64,000 bases of DNA from Symbiodinium natans. Lineage: Eukaryota; Sar; Dinophyceae; Suessiales; Symbiodiniaceae. The stretch spans positions 62,001-126,000 of the forward strand of contig CAJNDS010002366.1 of assembly GCA_905221605.1 (NCBI GenBank), in the 5' to 3' direction. The position numbers and the translations under genes are program-made. Shown one piece after another: positions 1 through 9,906 of the stretch. The notes under the pieces were generated by a model, which saw only the letters and a list, made by a program, of their open reading frames with translations, made no database searches and was not told where the DNA came from. Position 1 is the first letter of the stretch. Each line of letters opens with the position of its first letter.

Positions 1-960
1 TTACGGTTCTGCGCACTCACTACGTGCGCACGGCAAGTGTGTCCATCGTAGTATGCAGGACTGGTGGTGCGCAGCAATATGGTCCTATGACATGTGGTTA
101 GTTGCAAGACTTTTTCTTTCTGGCATGGCATTGTGTTCCTGTAGCTCGCTTCCCCGGACATCACATGCGCAAACCAAAGCCCTTCACCGTACAATGCACT
201 CAACCTAGCTGAGCAACTCCACAGGCTCAAACGCCCAAATCTTCTAAACCATGAACCGGCACGAAACCCAGGCCTAAAGTAAACGACCAGTGGGGTTCTC
301 CTGTGACGCTCAGGGCGATCGCGTTCAGACTCTCTTCCATCGCAGCCATTGAAATCCCAGCGCGAGCCGCATTCATCCCCCGAAACACGATACGCCTCAT
401 GGGTTAAAGTTCGGTGTTCGGGCTTGAGGTTTAAAAGTTTGAGGTTTCGGGGACAGTGAGTTCTGGAAGGGTATCAAGAGCTTGCAAGGCGTGGTAGTAA
501 ATGCAAAGCTTGTTCTAAGCCTTGTTGTTCTCTCTCAACCGGCGTTTAATCGCGACATCGTCGACTTCGGCCTGGCGTGCGAATGCGGAGATGTTAAAAC
601 AATGATGACATTGATTATATTTTTGGGGCGCGCGCACGCGAAAGTTTCAACATTGTCGAATGCTTGCCAGGCGCATGCCCGGGAAAATGTCAGAAAATGT
701 GAAAACTTTGAAGTTTGGCCTGGCGCGCGCTTGTTTGAATTGTCGAATCTTTCTTTTGCGAAAACAGACGGGCAAGGGATTGTCGAATCTTTGAGATTTT
801 GCGCGAACTGCGCAAGTGAGTCCTTATGTGTCCGAAAATGGATTTGGTTGACTTAGTCTTCGGGGAAGCATGCCAAACAACCCCTGAACCTCCCAGACCT
901 AAGCCCAAGCTCCAAAGCCTCCGCCCAGCTGCAGGCAGCACGGGGAAGGAGGCCGGGGAT
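1..960. other. No recognisable gene
   Basis: Mixed-composition sequence with no telomere-like tract, hairpin element or exon-like module that I can see. Short ORFs here overlap on both strands, lack family motifs and look like chance ORFs. Confidence 0.4.
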
Positions 961-966
961 CACGGC

Positions 967-1026
967 TGCACGCGTGCGTGCGTGCGTGCGCGTGCGTGCG
1001 TGGGTGCGTGTGCGTGTGTGTGTGTG
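967..1026. repeat. CGTG/GT microsatellite
   Basis: Imperfect CGTG repeats grade into GT repeats. It inflates overlapping low-complexity ORFs. Confidence 0.85.
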
Positions 1027-1765
1027 CTAGAATGGAGAGTTCAGCAGGTTTTGGCTTGGCCGATCTACCGGGTATGTTTGTTCCTGGCAGTTGTGTTTCG
1101 GTTCACCTCATGCCTGCATCCGAAGGCTGCATGTGGTGAGGAGGTGATCCCCCAATGTGCGGATCAGATCAGATCAGATCAGGCCCTAAATCGTCACAAC
1201 AGTCATTTGCGCCAGGAGCAGAAGTCGTGGGGAGAACGTGTGGTGTGTGTGTGTCTCTGTGTGGCTGTCTTGGTGTCCTCTACTTGAGCTTTGTTGGTAT
1301 TCTCCGAGATCACTCAAAAAAAGGCTCGGGGATGCCTCGCCCCCACTCCTTTGCTGAGGCTTTACCCAGTGTTATTCGTAAGAAGACATGTCAAAATGAT
1401 AGGAAGTCAATTACATGTTTTTCAATGCTGTTTATCAACAGTGGAACGATGGAGGGTGCTGGATTTTTCCGAACAGTGAACCATGCATCAGATTAGTGTC
1501 ATAGGTCATAGGCTTTTTTTTGAAAGACATGCCCAGCATCTCATGGTGCCTTGTAGGGTGTCATGGTTGAGGCTGTAGGGTTGATTGCAGGGCTTGAGCA
1601 GGCTTCCCGGCTTCCGCCCGTTTATGCCAGTTTTCAATACCCGCTGATATCTTTAGACGCGCTCGACACCCTGAATCAACATCCGTAAATTTTCAAACTC
1701 CAGATGATGTAAAGAGCAGCCACAACAGCTCACAGCAAGACCCCAGCTCTCGAATTGTGAACCAG

Positions 1766-1799
1766 GCGCATCACGAGGTCCTCGCCCACCGCCTCGCCG
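1766..1799 (+). CDS. Putative micro-exon ending SSPTASP
   Basis: This starts after an AG acceptor (AG|G) and ends CCG|GC, a GC-type donor, in phase 0. The conserved part reads SSPTASP. Its apparent partner at 38749 ends ASPTACP, also with CCG|GC. The offset of 37.0 kb matches the rest of the collinear series. A later acceptor at 1778 would also work. Product unknown; evidence is moderate because only about six residues are conserved. Confidence 0.45.
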
Positions 1800-1894
1800 G
1801 CAAGTATTCAATTTTCTCCCGAAGAGCTGAACTGCCAGCCCAAACCCCGAACAAACAAGCCGGTCGAAGGTGGGGAGGGATTGAAGTGGGGGTG

Positions 1895-1972
1895 TGGGCA
1901 TGGAGCGGGGGTGGGGGGGGGGGGTGGGGGGGCTGGGGGTTGGGGGGGGGGGGGGGGGGGGGGGGCGGGGTT
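1895..1972. repeat. G-rich low-complexity tract
   Basis: Long poly-G runs broken by T and C with strong quadruplex potential on the + strand. The ORFs across it are Gly/Trp or Pro low complexity, not genes. Confidence 0.8.
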
Positions 1973-2457
1973 GGGGCAAAACAAGTGCTTCTGTCACCCA
2001 GGATATTTTATTTTTGCTCGTCCTGTTGCTTGTTGAATGGGGGCAAAAAAAAGGGAACAAGTTGACCCGGTTCTGGATCTCAAGAGTTTGTGGGCTCAAG
2101 GGGTTTTGAGCTGGTCGCCCGAACCATGGTTCTGCTGACGTGTTCCCAAGGATTCTGGACAGTTGCCGAAACACATGGTCGATTGACTTCTGAACTTCTG
2201 CATCCAGGGGGCAACAACTGTCTTGCTACGTGAGCCTAAATGGGGAGATCAGTGAGGAGATGTGTGCAGAAAGTTATTGGACTGCCCGAATGGACAAGGT
2301 GTTGCAGGTACATGGGATTTTCTCCTCGCAGATTGTGGGTCCACGAAGTCTGGTCGTGTGTCACATGGCGTTTCTAACACCCGGACCCGGTCCTAACTAA
2401 TGTATTGCGTGGGGGCCCGTACGTCCACTGAATACAATCCCTCGTTTCGGAAATGTA

Positions 2458-2641
2458 TTTCAACCCCAGGGTCATAGGAGGGGGATATTCATGCTAACTT
2501 GTCCGGGTCGCAGTTGGAACATTGAGAGAGGCAATCGAGATACCTTTTCTTTCAACCCCAGGGTCATAGGAGGGAGATTTTCATGCTAACTTGTCCGGGT
2601 CGCAGTTGGAACATTGAGAGAGGCAATCGAGATACTTTTGT
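2458..2641 (+). repeat. 92-bp tandem duplication, two units
   Basis: Units at 2458-2549 and 2550-2641 are almost identical and differ only at a few bases near the GGAGGG tract. The high identity suggests a recent event. Confidence 0.85.
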
Positions 2642-2719
2642 TTTGTATGCTTATAAAATCAGCAACACAATATCCCCGAAGAAACATACATACATATATA
2701 CACATATACATATATACAT

Positions 2720-3132
2720 GTGTTCAGTGCTGGTGCTTGTTGACTGGGAAATTCGGTGGAGTGCGGGCGGCTGCAGGGAATGTATTTCTAGGAGGGGGGG
2801 GGGGGTGAAATGCATTTTCCGGCACATTTAGTTTCCCCGAAAGCCCATAAAGCCCACCAGGGTAGAGGTGTGCGAAGTGTGGACATGTCTTGCTAAACAC
2901 AGCCTAAACAATCCTAAACACAGCTAGACACAGGAGAACCAATGCGACTTTCCGTGTGTTCAGTGCTGGTGTTTGTTGACTGGGAAATTCGGTGGAGTGC
3001 GGGCGGCTGCAGGGAATGTATTTCTAGGAGGGGGGGGGGGGGGGAAATGCATTTTCCGGCACATTTAGTTTCCCCGAAAGCCCATAAAGCCCACCAGGGT
3101 AGAGGTGTGCGAAGTGTGGACATGTCTTGCTA
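2720..3132 (+). repeat. 176-bp direct duplication with 60-bp spacer
   Basis: The segment 2720-2895 recurs at 2956-3132 with one C/T change and a longer poly-G run. The spacer holds CCTAAACA-like degenerate repeats. No coding function is visible. Confidence 0.85.
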
Positions 3133-3461
3133 CCAAAACCCCACACACCCGAAGAAAAAAAGGCAAATAAAAGATAGGATGGGGAGATGCGGCAGCTGGC
3201 CGACGCATACAACCACTCATACAGCGAGTGATCGAAGGGAGGCCGTGAGCAGAGAAAACAGATACCGAGGTGCACCTCAAGTGTCTCCTGAAGTATCTTA
3301 AACTTGGAAATTTTGTTGGGTTCGTAAGCCTGCACAACTCCGAAATCTGACCGATTGTAACCTACATTTATCCTATGTTCAGGAAACTTAGGAACGTCGT
3401 TCCGACCCTCGCAATGCATTTCTCATCCCTACTCATTCGCACAGAGAATAATGTATTAATT

Positions 3462-3479
3462 GGGGGGGGGGGGGGGGGG
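3462..3479. repeat. Poly-G run
   Basis: About 18 consecutive G residues following TTAATT. One of many poly-G/poly-C runs in the window. Confidence 0.8.
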
Positions 3480-3767
3480 CGAAAAATCACTTAGAACCAT
3501 CCCTGCGTTTCTACATTTTAAGTAAGAAACTTCAGCATTGCGGCTGTCTTCAGACGAGCATCCAAAGCTCGAGATACAGCAACTGGCAGGCGTGATGGGA
3601 ACAGGCAAAACTATAATGAGTGATGCATCAATCGTTGAAGAAGCACAAGCAGTCGCTGGCGCGTGACAGCACGTCCTGCCAATGCTGCCCGATAACAATA
3701 AGACCAAAGGCAAGTGGATCGGGCGTCAAGCAAATGACTTGAATTACAAACCTGGAAGCACTGCCAG

Positions 3768-3836
3768 GAAGTGGCTGTGTTGGTGCCAACAGAGAGGCCA
3801 TCCCCAACCTCTCGCGACATCGCAAGGGCACCCGAG
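3768..3836 (+). CDS. Putative micro-exon, EVAVLVPTERPSPTS module
   Basis: A 69-nt segment (23 codons) begins after CCAG|G and ends at GAG|GC, both phase 0. It reads EVAVLVPTERPSPTS, then DIARAPE. The partner at 39454 reads EVAIMVPTEMPSPTS, then FARAVPE, with one extra codon and the same GAG|GC end. The shared flanks (EVA before, ARA-x-P-E after) mark these two as a subfamily distinct from other copies. It is phase-compatible with the next exon at 5241. Function is unknown; the peptide looks like a disordered, Ser/Thr-Pro-rich linker. Confidence 0.65.
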
Positions 3837-4368
3837 GCAGGGAAGGGCTTCCAGGCGTCAGGTTTACTGCTGGGTCTGTATACCGTATACAGGAGAGCGG
3901 TGGTTCAGTATCCGTGCCTCAACAGCACGCCCGAAACCTGCACCACTAAAAACTCCCAGCATGAGACCTTGAAACCTTGAGTTCCAAGGGCCCTTATCAA
4001 GCTCCTGGCGTCCACGCTCCAATCCAAAACTCCACTGAGCATACTGAGCCCTTGCAAGACCCAGCTTCTTGCAAGCACCCCGAATCCTACCCCAGGTGCC
4101 CATGCAAGGCCCAGGGCACGCGACGGCCTCAATCCTTGTCAGTTGAAGGCTGGTGGCAGGCTTCTGCGAGTTCGGATGGTTTGGGGCTTCCGGGGTTTTG
4201 GTGTTTCACCTGGTCCTTGTGTTGGGAGCTTGGTGGTCTTGCTTTCAGAAGGAGGCGTCTTGAGATTGCCAAAAGCAGCTTGTGGCTTAGGGTTCAGGAC
4301 GTGGCCGGTTTCGGGGTAGGGGTCTGGGCTGCGACACGCTTAGAAATACAACCTCACGCCCCCTTCCA

Positions 4369-4455
4369 GGATGGTCTGCTAGGCCCTAGAATTCCCAGAA
4401 TCAACCCTATAAAGGGCCTTTTTAACGGGGTAAAAGGGTATAATAGCACATGCGG
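4369..4455 (-). mobile_element. Family E hairpin element (degenerate)
   Basis: It contains the family E core AACCCTATAAAGGGCC and ends in TATAATAGCACATGC, similar to the TATTATAGCCCATGC terminus of other copies. No clear target duplication. Confidence 0.6.
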
Positions 4456-4581
4456 GTTTTATGATAAATGCCTAGCAGCTTCAGGAGTTTTCGTCGGCAG
4501 TGGGCATGTCCTCTTCAGTTCGGACCCCGGCCGCGAACACGTTTGACTGCGGGGAGCCGAGGGCTGTAGGGGAAATTTGGG

Positions 4582-4612
4582 AGTTTAGGGTTTAGGGTTT
4601 AGGGTTCAGGGA
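4582..4612 (+). repeat. Interstitial TTTAGGG tract (short)
   Basis: Four imperfect TTTAGGG units. Confidence 0.8.
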
Positions 4613-4893
4613 CGCCCGATGAACCTTTAAAGCGAACGGAACGGGGCAGGTGCAGGGGGCATGCGCGAAAGCAGTCACCGAGCACACCTCTTCTTTCTCA
4701 ACCCTCCCCTGGTATTACTACTTTTCATGATACTACTCAGCGAGGACTGGCATGAGTCGACGTAGGGGTGGCGCAGCCTTCGCCCGGATTGGCATGAGTG
4801 CAGCAGTGGAGTGGTGACCATCAAAGCAACTTCTCGTCACATGTAGGTTTGAGGGCTGCAATGGTGCGTTTAGGTTTAGAGTTTCGGGTTTCG

Positions 4894-4973
4894 GGATACC
4901 CCTTTATACCCCAAATAGAATAGAATCCCCTTAAGGGGACCCCCAAAAAGGTACCCAATTTTCGGAAACCCCC
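4894..4973 (-). mobile_element. Family B hairpin element
   Basis: Read on the - strand it matches the family B order: GGGTTTCCGAAAAT, then GGTACC, GGGTCC and AGGGGATTCTA. The distal end looks truncated. Confidence 0.6.
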
Positions 4974-5240
4974 GTGTAGGTTTGAGCTCGAAGCCTAGTT
5001 TTTCGCATCTAAGTGGCTTGACGAATTTGTTTATGCTTGCTGGCGAGGCTTTTGCTGCATCTGAAACCTGCAAGTAGTTCCCGTGCAGCACAGGGCCTCG
5101 AGCGGGTAATCAAATGCTGGAAGTCTCACCATAGAGGTGTAAACTTCAACACGCTGCGCCACCTTCAAAGGCATGCCGTGTTGAAGATATGTCGAAACCA
5201 TATATACAGCTGTCAACTCCTTCAGTCTGGGAATAGAGAG

Positions 5241-5306
5241 GCCGCTACGCAGTCGCCGAGCGAGCTACCGGTGCCCACGGAACGGCCATCACCAACGGAG
5301 CCACCG
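5241..5306 (+). CDS. Putative micro-exon, AATQSPSELPVPTERPSPT
   Basis: A 66-nt, 22-codon phase 0-0 segment follows GAG|G. It continues after the motif with EPP and is followed by GCGGGG, a GC donor. The partner at 42435 has the same length and identical 22-residue translation. Twelve codons differ, all synonymously. The partner uses GTAAGA as donor. That pattern is expected for a selected coding exon and not for a neutral DNA repeat. Function unknown. Confidence 0.8.
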
Positions 5307-5546
5307 GCGGGGGTCTGAAGTCTGAGGTTTTGTTGAGGTTTGGGTTTGTTTAGGGCCCGCAATGCCTTGGCTGCTGCCCAAGACCATCGGTTCACAACCT
5401 GCTGAAGCCATTGCCTCCAAACTCCGAACCTTTGGACTGAGATAGGCCATGGTAGCAGCAGATAGGCACGACCAGGGTTCGACTTGCAGATGTTTGATGA
5501 GATGTTCAGGGCGCTTGGGGCTGCACAGCTGAGTTCTGAGGTCCTG

Positions 5547-5658
5547 AGGGTTTAGGGTTTAGGGTTTAGGGTTTAGGGTTTAGGGTTTAGGGTTTAGGGT
5601 TTAGGGTTTAGGGTTTAGGGTTGGGTTTGGGGGGTTTAGGGTTTAGGGTTGCTTGCCT
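5547..5658 (+). repeat. Interstitial TTTAGGG tract
   Basis: About 13 near-perfect units, with some degenerate units at the right end. It faces an opposite-orientation tract at 5792-5838, giving inverted arms around 133 bp. Confidence 0.95.
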
Positions 5659-5791
5659 CTACGCTACAACAAAAGATGCCGGGGGCTTTGGCCTGTTTGA
5701 CCGCGCCAACAAGTTCCCAGACGGACATGGAACCCGTTATTCGTCCCCCTACCGCTGTAAACCTGGCGAGTGTCCAAGTAGCTTTGAAATA

Positions 5792-5838
5792 CTAAACCCT
5801 AAACCCTAAACCCTAAACCCTAAACCCTAAACCCTAAA
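5792..5838 (-). repeat. Interstitial CCCTAAA tract
   Basis: Six to seven perfect units, inverted relative to the tract at 5547-5658. Confidence 0.95.
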
Positions 5839-5900
5839 TTCACACTGAAACTGCACGCGACTACGCTTCGGGCTCAGGAGACCCCAGGCCTGGACACATA

Positions 5901-5993
5901 ATATAGGGGTCGGATTATTTATTAATATTATTTTGTGTGTTTTTTCTAGAACAACCCTCCAAAACACTGTCCTAATCATTCAGGCCCCTATTG
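5901..5993 (+). mobile_element. Family C hairpin element
   Basis: It has the family C outline: TATAGGGGTCGGA at the left, an AT-rich middle, and CCTAATCATTCAGGCCCCTA at the right. The ends are an imperfect inverted repeat. Confidence 0.6.
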
Positions 5994-6146
5994 TACCCCA
6001 AACACAATTCAGGCCACGGTGACACTTGAAATGATGTTTCCGTTCATCTGCCCTTGTCAGCAGGTCCGCCCGCGGCCGGCAGTCCCGATTGTTGCTGTGG
6101 GCCCAGTACACTGGTGATGTTTGTCAACACACACTAGAAAGCTTTA

Positions 6147-6192
6147 GCCCTAAACCCTAAGCCCTAAACCCTAAACCCTAAACCCTAAACCT
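6147..6192 (-). repeat. Interstitial CCCTAAA tract
   Basis: About six units, one with a GCCCTAA variant. It is inverted relative to the tract at 6285-6339. Confidence 0.95.
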
Positions 6193-6284
6193 AAGATTTA
6201 GCACCGAAGATTTGGAGGCTGGCCGAGTGCACATCGGTCAGACGTGTGGAGTAGTGTTGCAGGACTCGGTGGATCATGCGTTTT

Positions 6285-6339
6285 GGGGTTTAGGGTTTAG
6301 GGTTTAGGGTTTAGGGTTTAGGGTTTAGGGTTTAGGGCT
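6285..6339 (+). repeat. Interstitial TTTAGGG tract
   Basis: Seven units. Confidence 0.95.
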
Positions 6340-6689
6340 AGGCTCCCTCATGTCTTTAGTCTCGCAAGAAGGCTGTCGAAAGCATGCAGCCCGGTTGATT
6401 TAGGGTGAAACTTGCAAGCACATACTCAAACTAGAAGGTCGTCTTGCAGAAGATGCTTCTGGCAGAATTGCTACCTCAGCGGAATTCGGCCTGAGATAAC
6501 AACTTGTTCGAAAAGATTCTGGGTGCCTGGAAACCCAAGGGAGACATTTGTAGTTGGTAAGCCCGACAAGTTCGCAGTCAAAAAATGACAATCCAGTTTG
6601 GGCCTTAGGCCTTAGGGCTCCGAGCTTTTGTTTGATAACAGGACGCCTTGAAAATCAAGAGTTCTTTGTCCTGCCTGTTGGTTCGCATG

Positions 6690-6793
6690 TTGGGATTGGC
6701 GTCCCCTTTTTCTAACAGGCCTTACCAGGGATTTTTGTACCCCCCAGTTGTCATCCCGATGAAGGACGGTTAGTATAAGGGGGAACATGCCAA
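6690..6793 (+). mobile_element. Family A hairpin element (degraded)
   Basis: It starts TTGGGATTGGCGTCCCC and ends GTATAAGGGGGAACATGCCAA, matching family A termini with several changes. No matching 8-bp flanks remain, so it looks old. Confidence 0.6.
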
Positions 6794-6811
6794 GCGACAA
6801 GCCTTGCAATC

Positions 6812-6963
6812 GAAGCCCTAAACCCTAAAGCCTAAACCCCAAACCCCAAACCCTAAGCCCTAAAAAGGCGCTGGATTCGGCGATGCTTGGGTCCTCTGGT
6901 GCCCCTCGGCTTGGGATTTCTTGGGGCATACGGTTTAGTTAGGATTTAGGGCTTAGGGTAGAT
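6812..6963. repeat. Pair of degenerate telomere-like tracts
   Basis: CCCTAAA-type units at 6815-6863 and weak TTTAGGG-type units at 6940-6960, with many substitutions. Confidence 0.7.
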
Positions 6964-7188
6964 GATCAACTCCTACGCTGCCCTGCTTGCAACCTAGTCT
7001 ACAGGGCTTCTAGTGAACCTTCAAGTCTAGCAGTCATCCATGCGGCACTTTGAACAGTGAATCCTGACAGCAAACTTGGGTCCTAATTTTCATGATATTT
7101 CCGGCTATCTTAGCCTTGGATTTCCTCATAGGACTCCCTCCAAGATCGACCTGAAGGAAGTGAGAGTCGTAATCGTGTCGGATATGGC

Positions 7189-7380
7189 GGTTTACGAAAA
7201 GAAGGGATCCCCAACATAGACCACCAAATAGCAAGATTCCCTTATCACAAGGACCAAAATAAGGATGGGCCATTAGGCTCTATTATCCCCATAGTCAACC
7301 CTATAAAGGGCCTTTAAGGGCTCATGGGGTAGAATAGCCAATGCTGGAATAAGGTACCCCCGAATATCGTAAACCCCCCC
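7189..7380 (-). mobile_element. Family B element split by a family E insertion
   Basis: The left part 7189-7264 starts GGTTTACGAAAAG and the right part 7348-7380 ends TATCGTAAACCCCCC. Together they give the family B order. AATAAGG occurs once in intact copies (29652 region) but on both sides of the insert here. Confidence 0.75.
7265..7347 (-). mobile_element. Family E element nested in family B
   Basis: It carries the family E core AACCCTATAAAGGGCC and the terminus AATAGCCAATGCTGG. The flanking AATAAGG at 7258-7264 and 7348-7354 is a 7-bp target duplication. Confidence 0.75.
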
Positions 7381-7439
7381 TCATATGCGACAGCAGAGGT
7401 TCATCATGCGATCACAAGCATACCGATCCTTTAGAGCAG

Positions 7440-7480
7440 GGGTTTAGGGTTTAGGGTATAGGGTTTAGGTTTTAGGGCTC
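7440..7480 (+). repeat. Interstitial TTTAGGG tract (degenerate)
   Basis: About five units with variants. Confidence 0.8.
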
Positions 7481-7758
7481 AAGCGAACGGATTTGGAGCC
7501 CTCAGTAGGTGTTTGGACGAACCCCCATCCTTCCCAACCCCCCCCCCCCCCCGCCCGCGGATTCCGCTACTGAGGTTAAAAGGTACCATAGCACCTGCGT
7601 ATGAGTAGCATGTTGTTGATGTATGCTTTTTACCTGGTGCTACAGGTGTTTATGTTTATCGCATGTTCGTGCTGCTCAAGTATGTGTAATTGAAGAGTGT
7701 CTTCATAGGCTTGTAGTAGCAATGTGATGTTAGCTATGTGTGAACGAACTTCGCATGA

Positions 7759-7799
7759 CCCTAAACCCTAAACCCTAAATCCTAAACCCTAAACCCTAG
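7759..7799 (-). repeat. Interstitial CCCTAAA tract
   Basis: Six units, one AAATCCT variant. Confidence 0.9.
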
Positions 7800-7969
7800 C
7801 AGGGACAAGGAGGTCAGCTAGGGCTCACGCCTGGAGTAGCAGCGTGTCACGGCTGGGGGAGAGGGAACGCCTGGGTCGGCTGAGGCGCTGGTCAGCTCAG
7901 CAGCTGCTTCCGGCAGGGAGCCAGGTTTCTTTTCTTGTGATTTTTTCTTGGGATTTGTTTGGGTATGTT

Positions 7970-8212
7970 TTTGGGATTGGGGTTAGTGTTTAGGTTTTAG
8001 GGTTTTAGGATTTCAGGGTTTTAGGGGTTAAGGGTCTAAGGGTTTAAGGGTTTAGGGTCTAGGGTTTTCTGGGATTGGGGTTTTTGGGTGTTGGGTTAGT
8101 GTTTAGGGTTTGGGTTTTGGATTTTGGGGTTTTAGGATTTTAGGGGTTTTGGGTTTAGGGTTTTAGGGTTTAGGGTTTAGGGTGTAGGGTTTAGGGTTTA
8201 GGGTTTAAAACC
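7970..8212 (+). repeat. Long degenerate TTTAGGG-like tract
   Basis: About 240 bp of TTTAGGG units decayed by T/G insertions, becoming cleaner toward 8212. It is followed by an A-rich stretch with a 15-base poly-A run. Confidence 0.85.
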
Positions 8213-8279
8213 CCCAAAAAAGCACAAAAAAAAAAAAAAATCAAAAAAACACCCAAAAAGAACCCCCACCCTTCCGGCA

Positions 8280-8377
8280 GGGGGCTCCGACTGTGGGGGA
8301 TGCCTTCTTGGGGTCCTTATCATAAGGGAATCCTACTTTTTGGGGACTAAGTTGGGGTTCCCCATTTTCGCAAACTT
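8280..8377 (+). mobile_element. Family B hairpin element
   Basis: It contains TGGGGTCCTTATCATAAGGG and ends in ATTTTCGCAAACTTTC. The left end is diverged. Confidence 0.65.
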
Positions 8378-8514
8378 TCATGTGTCGTGGCGGTTGCCTC
8401 AACGGCCTGTCTGCTCGTTAGCCTCGTACTGCTTATCTTGCTGACAAGGTGTTGGTCTGGGCACAAAAGAGGAAGCCTGTGCAACTGTGGAATTTAGCTT
8501 CAAGTGATCCTATT

Positions 8515-8622
8515 GGGGTTTCCGATATTAGGAGGTAGCTTTTTGGGGTCCTTATTATCAGGGAATCCTACTATATTGGGGGGCTGTATTCTTGGGGCTC
8601 CCCTCTATTTTCGTAAACTCCC
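8515..8622 (+). mobile_element. Family B hairpin element
   Basis: A full-length copy running from GGGGTTTCCGATATTAGG to TTTTCGTAAACTCC. The flanks CCTATT and CATATT match at 5 of 6 positions, consistent with a decayed target duplication. Confidence 0.75.
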
Positions 8623-8671
8623 ATATTTTGCGGGGCTGGAACACCTCGACCCTGACCTAAGCCCTCGCAGC

Positions 8672-8783
8672 GTAATGTAGAGGTCGGAAGATTTGCGAGT
8701 AGTATTCCCTTGTGGTCCCTTTATGTTTATACTATAATACCCCCCCAAACCCTATTCTAACGATACAAGGCCCCTATATTACG
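8672..8783 (+). mobile_element. Family C hairpin element
   Basis: Terminal inverted repeats CGTAATGTAGAGG and CCCCTATATTACG bound an internal poly-C run. It ends 5 bp before the proposed start of the next exon, so it lies where the acceptor and its pyrimidine tract would be. Confidence 0.75.
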
Positions 8784-8788
8784 CCCAG

Positions 8789-8863
8789 GACAGGAGCAGT
8801 CTCCAACGGAGATGCCAGTGCCCACCGACGTGCCTTCCCCGACGACGCCCTGTGAAGACGAAG
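8789..8863 (+). CDS. Putative micro-exon, QSPTEMPVPTDVPSPTT
   Basis: A 75-nt symmetric phase 1-1 segment after CCAG|G. The motif is followed by PCEDE and a GC donor (G|GCCAAG). The partner at 45986 is also 75 nt. From the Q residue 22 codons translate identically, with seven synonymous changes, and its donor is GT (G|GTCCAA). The phase 1 end fits the phase 1 start of the next exon at 9465, giving a Gly codon. Function unknown. Confidence 0.8.
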
Positions 8864-8881
8864 GCCAAGATCCAGCTTGTA

Positions 8882-8986
8882 CTATCGGGGTCGGAAGAGT
8901 TGCGGATGGTATTCCCTTAGGGTCCCTAGATTACCCCCCCCCCCCCCCCCAAAATCCTGAATTCCTAAGGCCCCTATATTCGGGGC
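8882..8986 (+). mobile_element. Family C hairpin element
   Basis: Second copy about 100 bp after the first, with GGGGTCGGAAGAGTTGCG at the left, a 16-base poly-C run and AAGGCCCCTATATTC at the right. Confidence 0.7.
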
Positions 8987-9464
8987 CACAGCAATGTTTA
9001 GCAGCCCATCCTCAACCGAAGGGTGAGTAGAGCATTCGGGCCTCATTTGGTTTGGGGCTGAGTTTGTGCTGAGTGAGGCATCCCGGTTTTGTTGCCTATC
9101 AGTGTAGGCTCATGTTTGTCAATGCACATCGCACACATCATAGATCAGGAGGGCGCCTGTCCCAAATTCGCGAGGGCCCAGCCAAAGCCCGAGACTTTCG
9201 TAGTTGTGATAGCTCGCTGAGCTTTCTGAGTAAACTGTTCACCAGCTAGTAAAGACCACTCGCTGGGAAAACTGGACTTCGCCCCAAACCGGCTGAGACT
9301 TTCAGGGGGAGTAGGCACTGAGCAGGCCCCCCCCCCCCTGTAGGCTCATCACGGTGTCCGAGAGGTGACTCTGTCATTGTTAAGTCCCCTCCAGTAATCC
9401 GGAACGGAAGTCGAAGTTTTGTGAGCAGCAGGGGGGATTGTAGATTTCTTGGACCTTGCTGCAG

Positions 9465-9496
9465 GAGAAACGATCACCGCCCCACTGACAGCAGAG
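9465..9496 (+). CDS. Putative micro-exon, GETITAPLTAE
   Basis: A 32-nt segment after CTGCAG|G, starting in phase 1 and ending GAG|GT. Its partner at 46811 reads GETVTAPTMPTAR after a strong TTTTTCTTGCAG acceptor. GET[IV]TAP is shared and the order and offset (37.3 kb) fit the series. Similarity is limited to about seven residues, so this is moderate evidence. Confidence 0.5.
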
Positions 9497-9674
9497 GTTG
9501 GACAGCTTCATTCGGAGTTCAGCTCTTCGGGAGTAGTCAGTCACGAAGCTTGGTTTCGCTCAACCTGGAAGGTTCGGGATTTTCGGGTGAAGTTCGGCGG
9601 TGGGGATGCAGTGGTGCGAGAGCGCTTGGGTTGCGGGATTTCGGTCACTTGCATTTAATAAGAGCCTGACTGTA

Positions 9675-9721
9675 CCCTAAACCCTAAACCCCAAACCCTA
9701 AACCCTACACCCTAAACCCTG
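9675..9721 (-). repeat. Interstitial CCCTAAA tract
   Basis: Six to seven units, two with substitutions. Confidence 0.9.
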
Positions 9722-9831
9722 GAATCTCGTCGGAGGTCCACACCCTCACTGCCATCTCCCGACCTGCAACCTCCATCGTCCTGCCTGGGGCTCGGAGCAT
9801 CTGAAGGCTCAGAAGGCTCGGAGGGTGGGTT

Positions 9832-9906
9832 CAGGGCCTTTCTGGATATAGGGTTTAGGGTTTAGGGTTTAGGGTGTAGGGTTTAGGGTTCAGGGCCTTT
9901 CTGGAT
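9832..9906 (+). repeat. TTTAGGG tract flanked by a 16-bp direct repeat
   Basis: The tract 9849-9890 has six units, one GTGTAGG variant. It lies between two copies of CAGGGCCTTTCTGGAT at 9832-9847 and 9891-9906. The duplication records the insertion of the tract. Confidence 0.85.

Noticed and set aside
3977-4546. 189-codon + strand ORF
   Set aside because: It crosses a family E hairpin element and lacks any family motif.
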